This document shows, piece by piece, positions 34,471 through 34,587 of a stretch of DNA of 34,587 nt (positions are counted from its first letter, which is position 1; each line of letters begins with the position of its first letter). Made by a program: the position numbers and the translations under genes. Origin of the DNA: an uncultured Akkermansia sp. (GTDB taxonomy: Bacteria > Verrucomicrobiota > Verrucomicrobiia > Verrucomicrobiales > Akkermansiaceae). The DNA lies in contig CAJGCY010000008.1 of NCBI GenBank assembly GCA_904501955.1, positions 1 through 34,587 on the forward strand, in the 5' to 3' direction. A model generated the notes under the pieces. The model saw only the letters and a list, made by a program, of their open reading frames with translations, made no database searches and was not told where the DNA came from.

Positions 34471-34587
34471 CGATAAATCGGAAGTTGGAGCACCGTTAGG
34501 TGCTCCTCGCGTGAGGCCGTTAGGCCGAACGTTCGCGCGAGCGACAGCGAGCGTTCGCGTGTAGGGGCGTAAGCCCCAAGCGTTCGC
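34471..34587. repeat. Palindromic element E5 (left part; runs off window)
   Basis: Begins with CGATAAATCGGAAGTTGGAG (34471-34490), the same end as E2-E4. It continues as a chain of small hairpins: AGCACC-GTTA-GGTGCT at the start, GGCC-GTTA-GGCC, a GAACG/CGTTC-rich block, and GGGGC-GTAA-GCCCC near the window end. A motif CTTCTAATTAGTC at 34449-34461 precedes it, close to CTTCTAATAAGTC before E2. The right end is outside the window. Positions 34404-34470 hold nothing else I recognise beyond a stray ATAAATCGG at 34402. Confidence 0.75.

Overview
The window reads as chromosome of a Verrucomicrobiota bacterium close to Akkermansia. The reasons are two secreted proteins ending in the VPEP...RRRRK form of the PEP-CTERM sorting signal, genes for a Gram-negative envelope (kdsA, an lptC/lptA/lptB cluster, lpxB), cydA-cydB preceded by a DUF4492 small protein, and a GC-rich coding style. 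This placement rests on protein style alone; there is no rRNA here.

Layout: 1-376 is the tail of a non-coding palindromic element (E1). 468-4363 (minus) holds two tandem secreted cysteine proteases resembling the streptococcal IdeS/Mac family (peptidase C66), each with a long stalk and a PEP-CTERM tail. 4592-9034 (plus) is a gcvT-gcvH-gcvP glycine cleavage operon. 9116-10737 is an AAA ATPase/DUF4143 gene set between direct 33-bp repeats. 10842-11378 is palindromic element E2. 11460-12416 (minus) is a Xer-type recombinase. 12654-13928 is a pair of L,D-transpeptidase-like lipoproteins. 14077-18474 (plus) is an LPS supply and export operon (kdsA, lptC-like, a very long lptA-like gene, lptB). 18538-19389 (minus) is rubrerythrin plus a small membrane protein. 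19561-20841 is a second AAA/DUF4143 gene bracketed by two copies of a 33-bp palindrome, followed by the short element E3 (20930-21082). Then come ilvH, an AT-rich membrane acyltransferase, a minus-strand lipoprotein, and a nadB / double-psi-barrel-like secreted protein / HAD-FolB fusion cluster ending in element E4 (27475-27966). 28004-32149 (minus) holds lpxB and a DUF4492-cydA-cydB oxidase operon. 32292-34403 is a secreted glycoside-hydrolase-like protein, after which element E5 starts at 34471 and runs off the window.

Most of the gene content is housekeeping: envelope lipid A/KDO/LPS transport, one-carbon, NAD and folate metabolism, and microaerobic respiration. The unusual signals are: (i) the IdeS-like proteases tied to an exosortase-type tail; (ii) two AAA/DUF4143 genes independently bracketed by 33-bp repeats that share a core, which may be a repeat-bounded selfish or self-regulated module; (iii) at least five copies of a nested-palindrome element with constant 20-bp ends, placed at gene 3' ends; (iv) a run of promoters whose -10 box lies only 6-9 nt before the start codon, which predicts leaderless mRNAs; (v) a HAD-FolB fusion. 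All functions are read from sequence motifs and recalled family features; no search was run.
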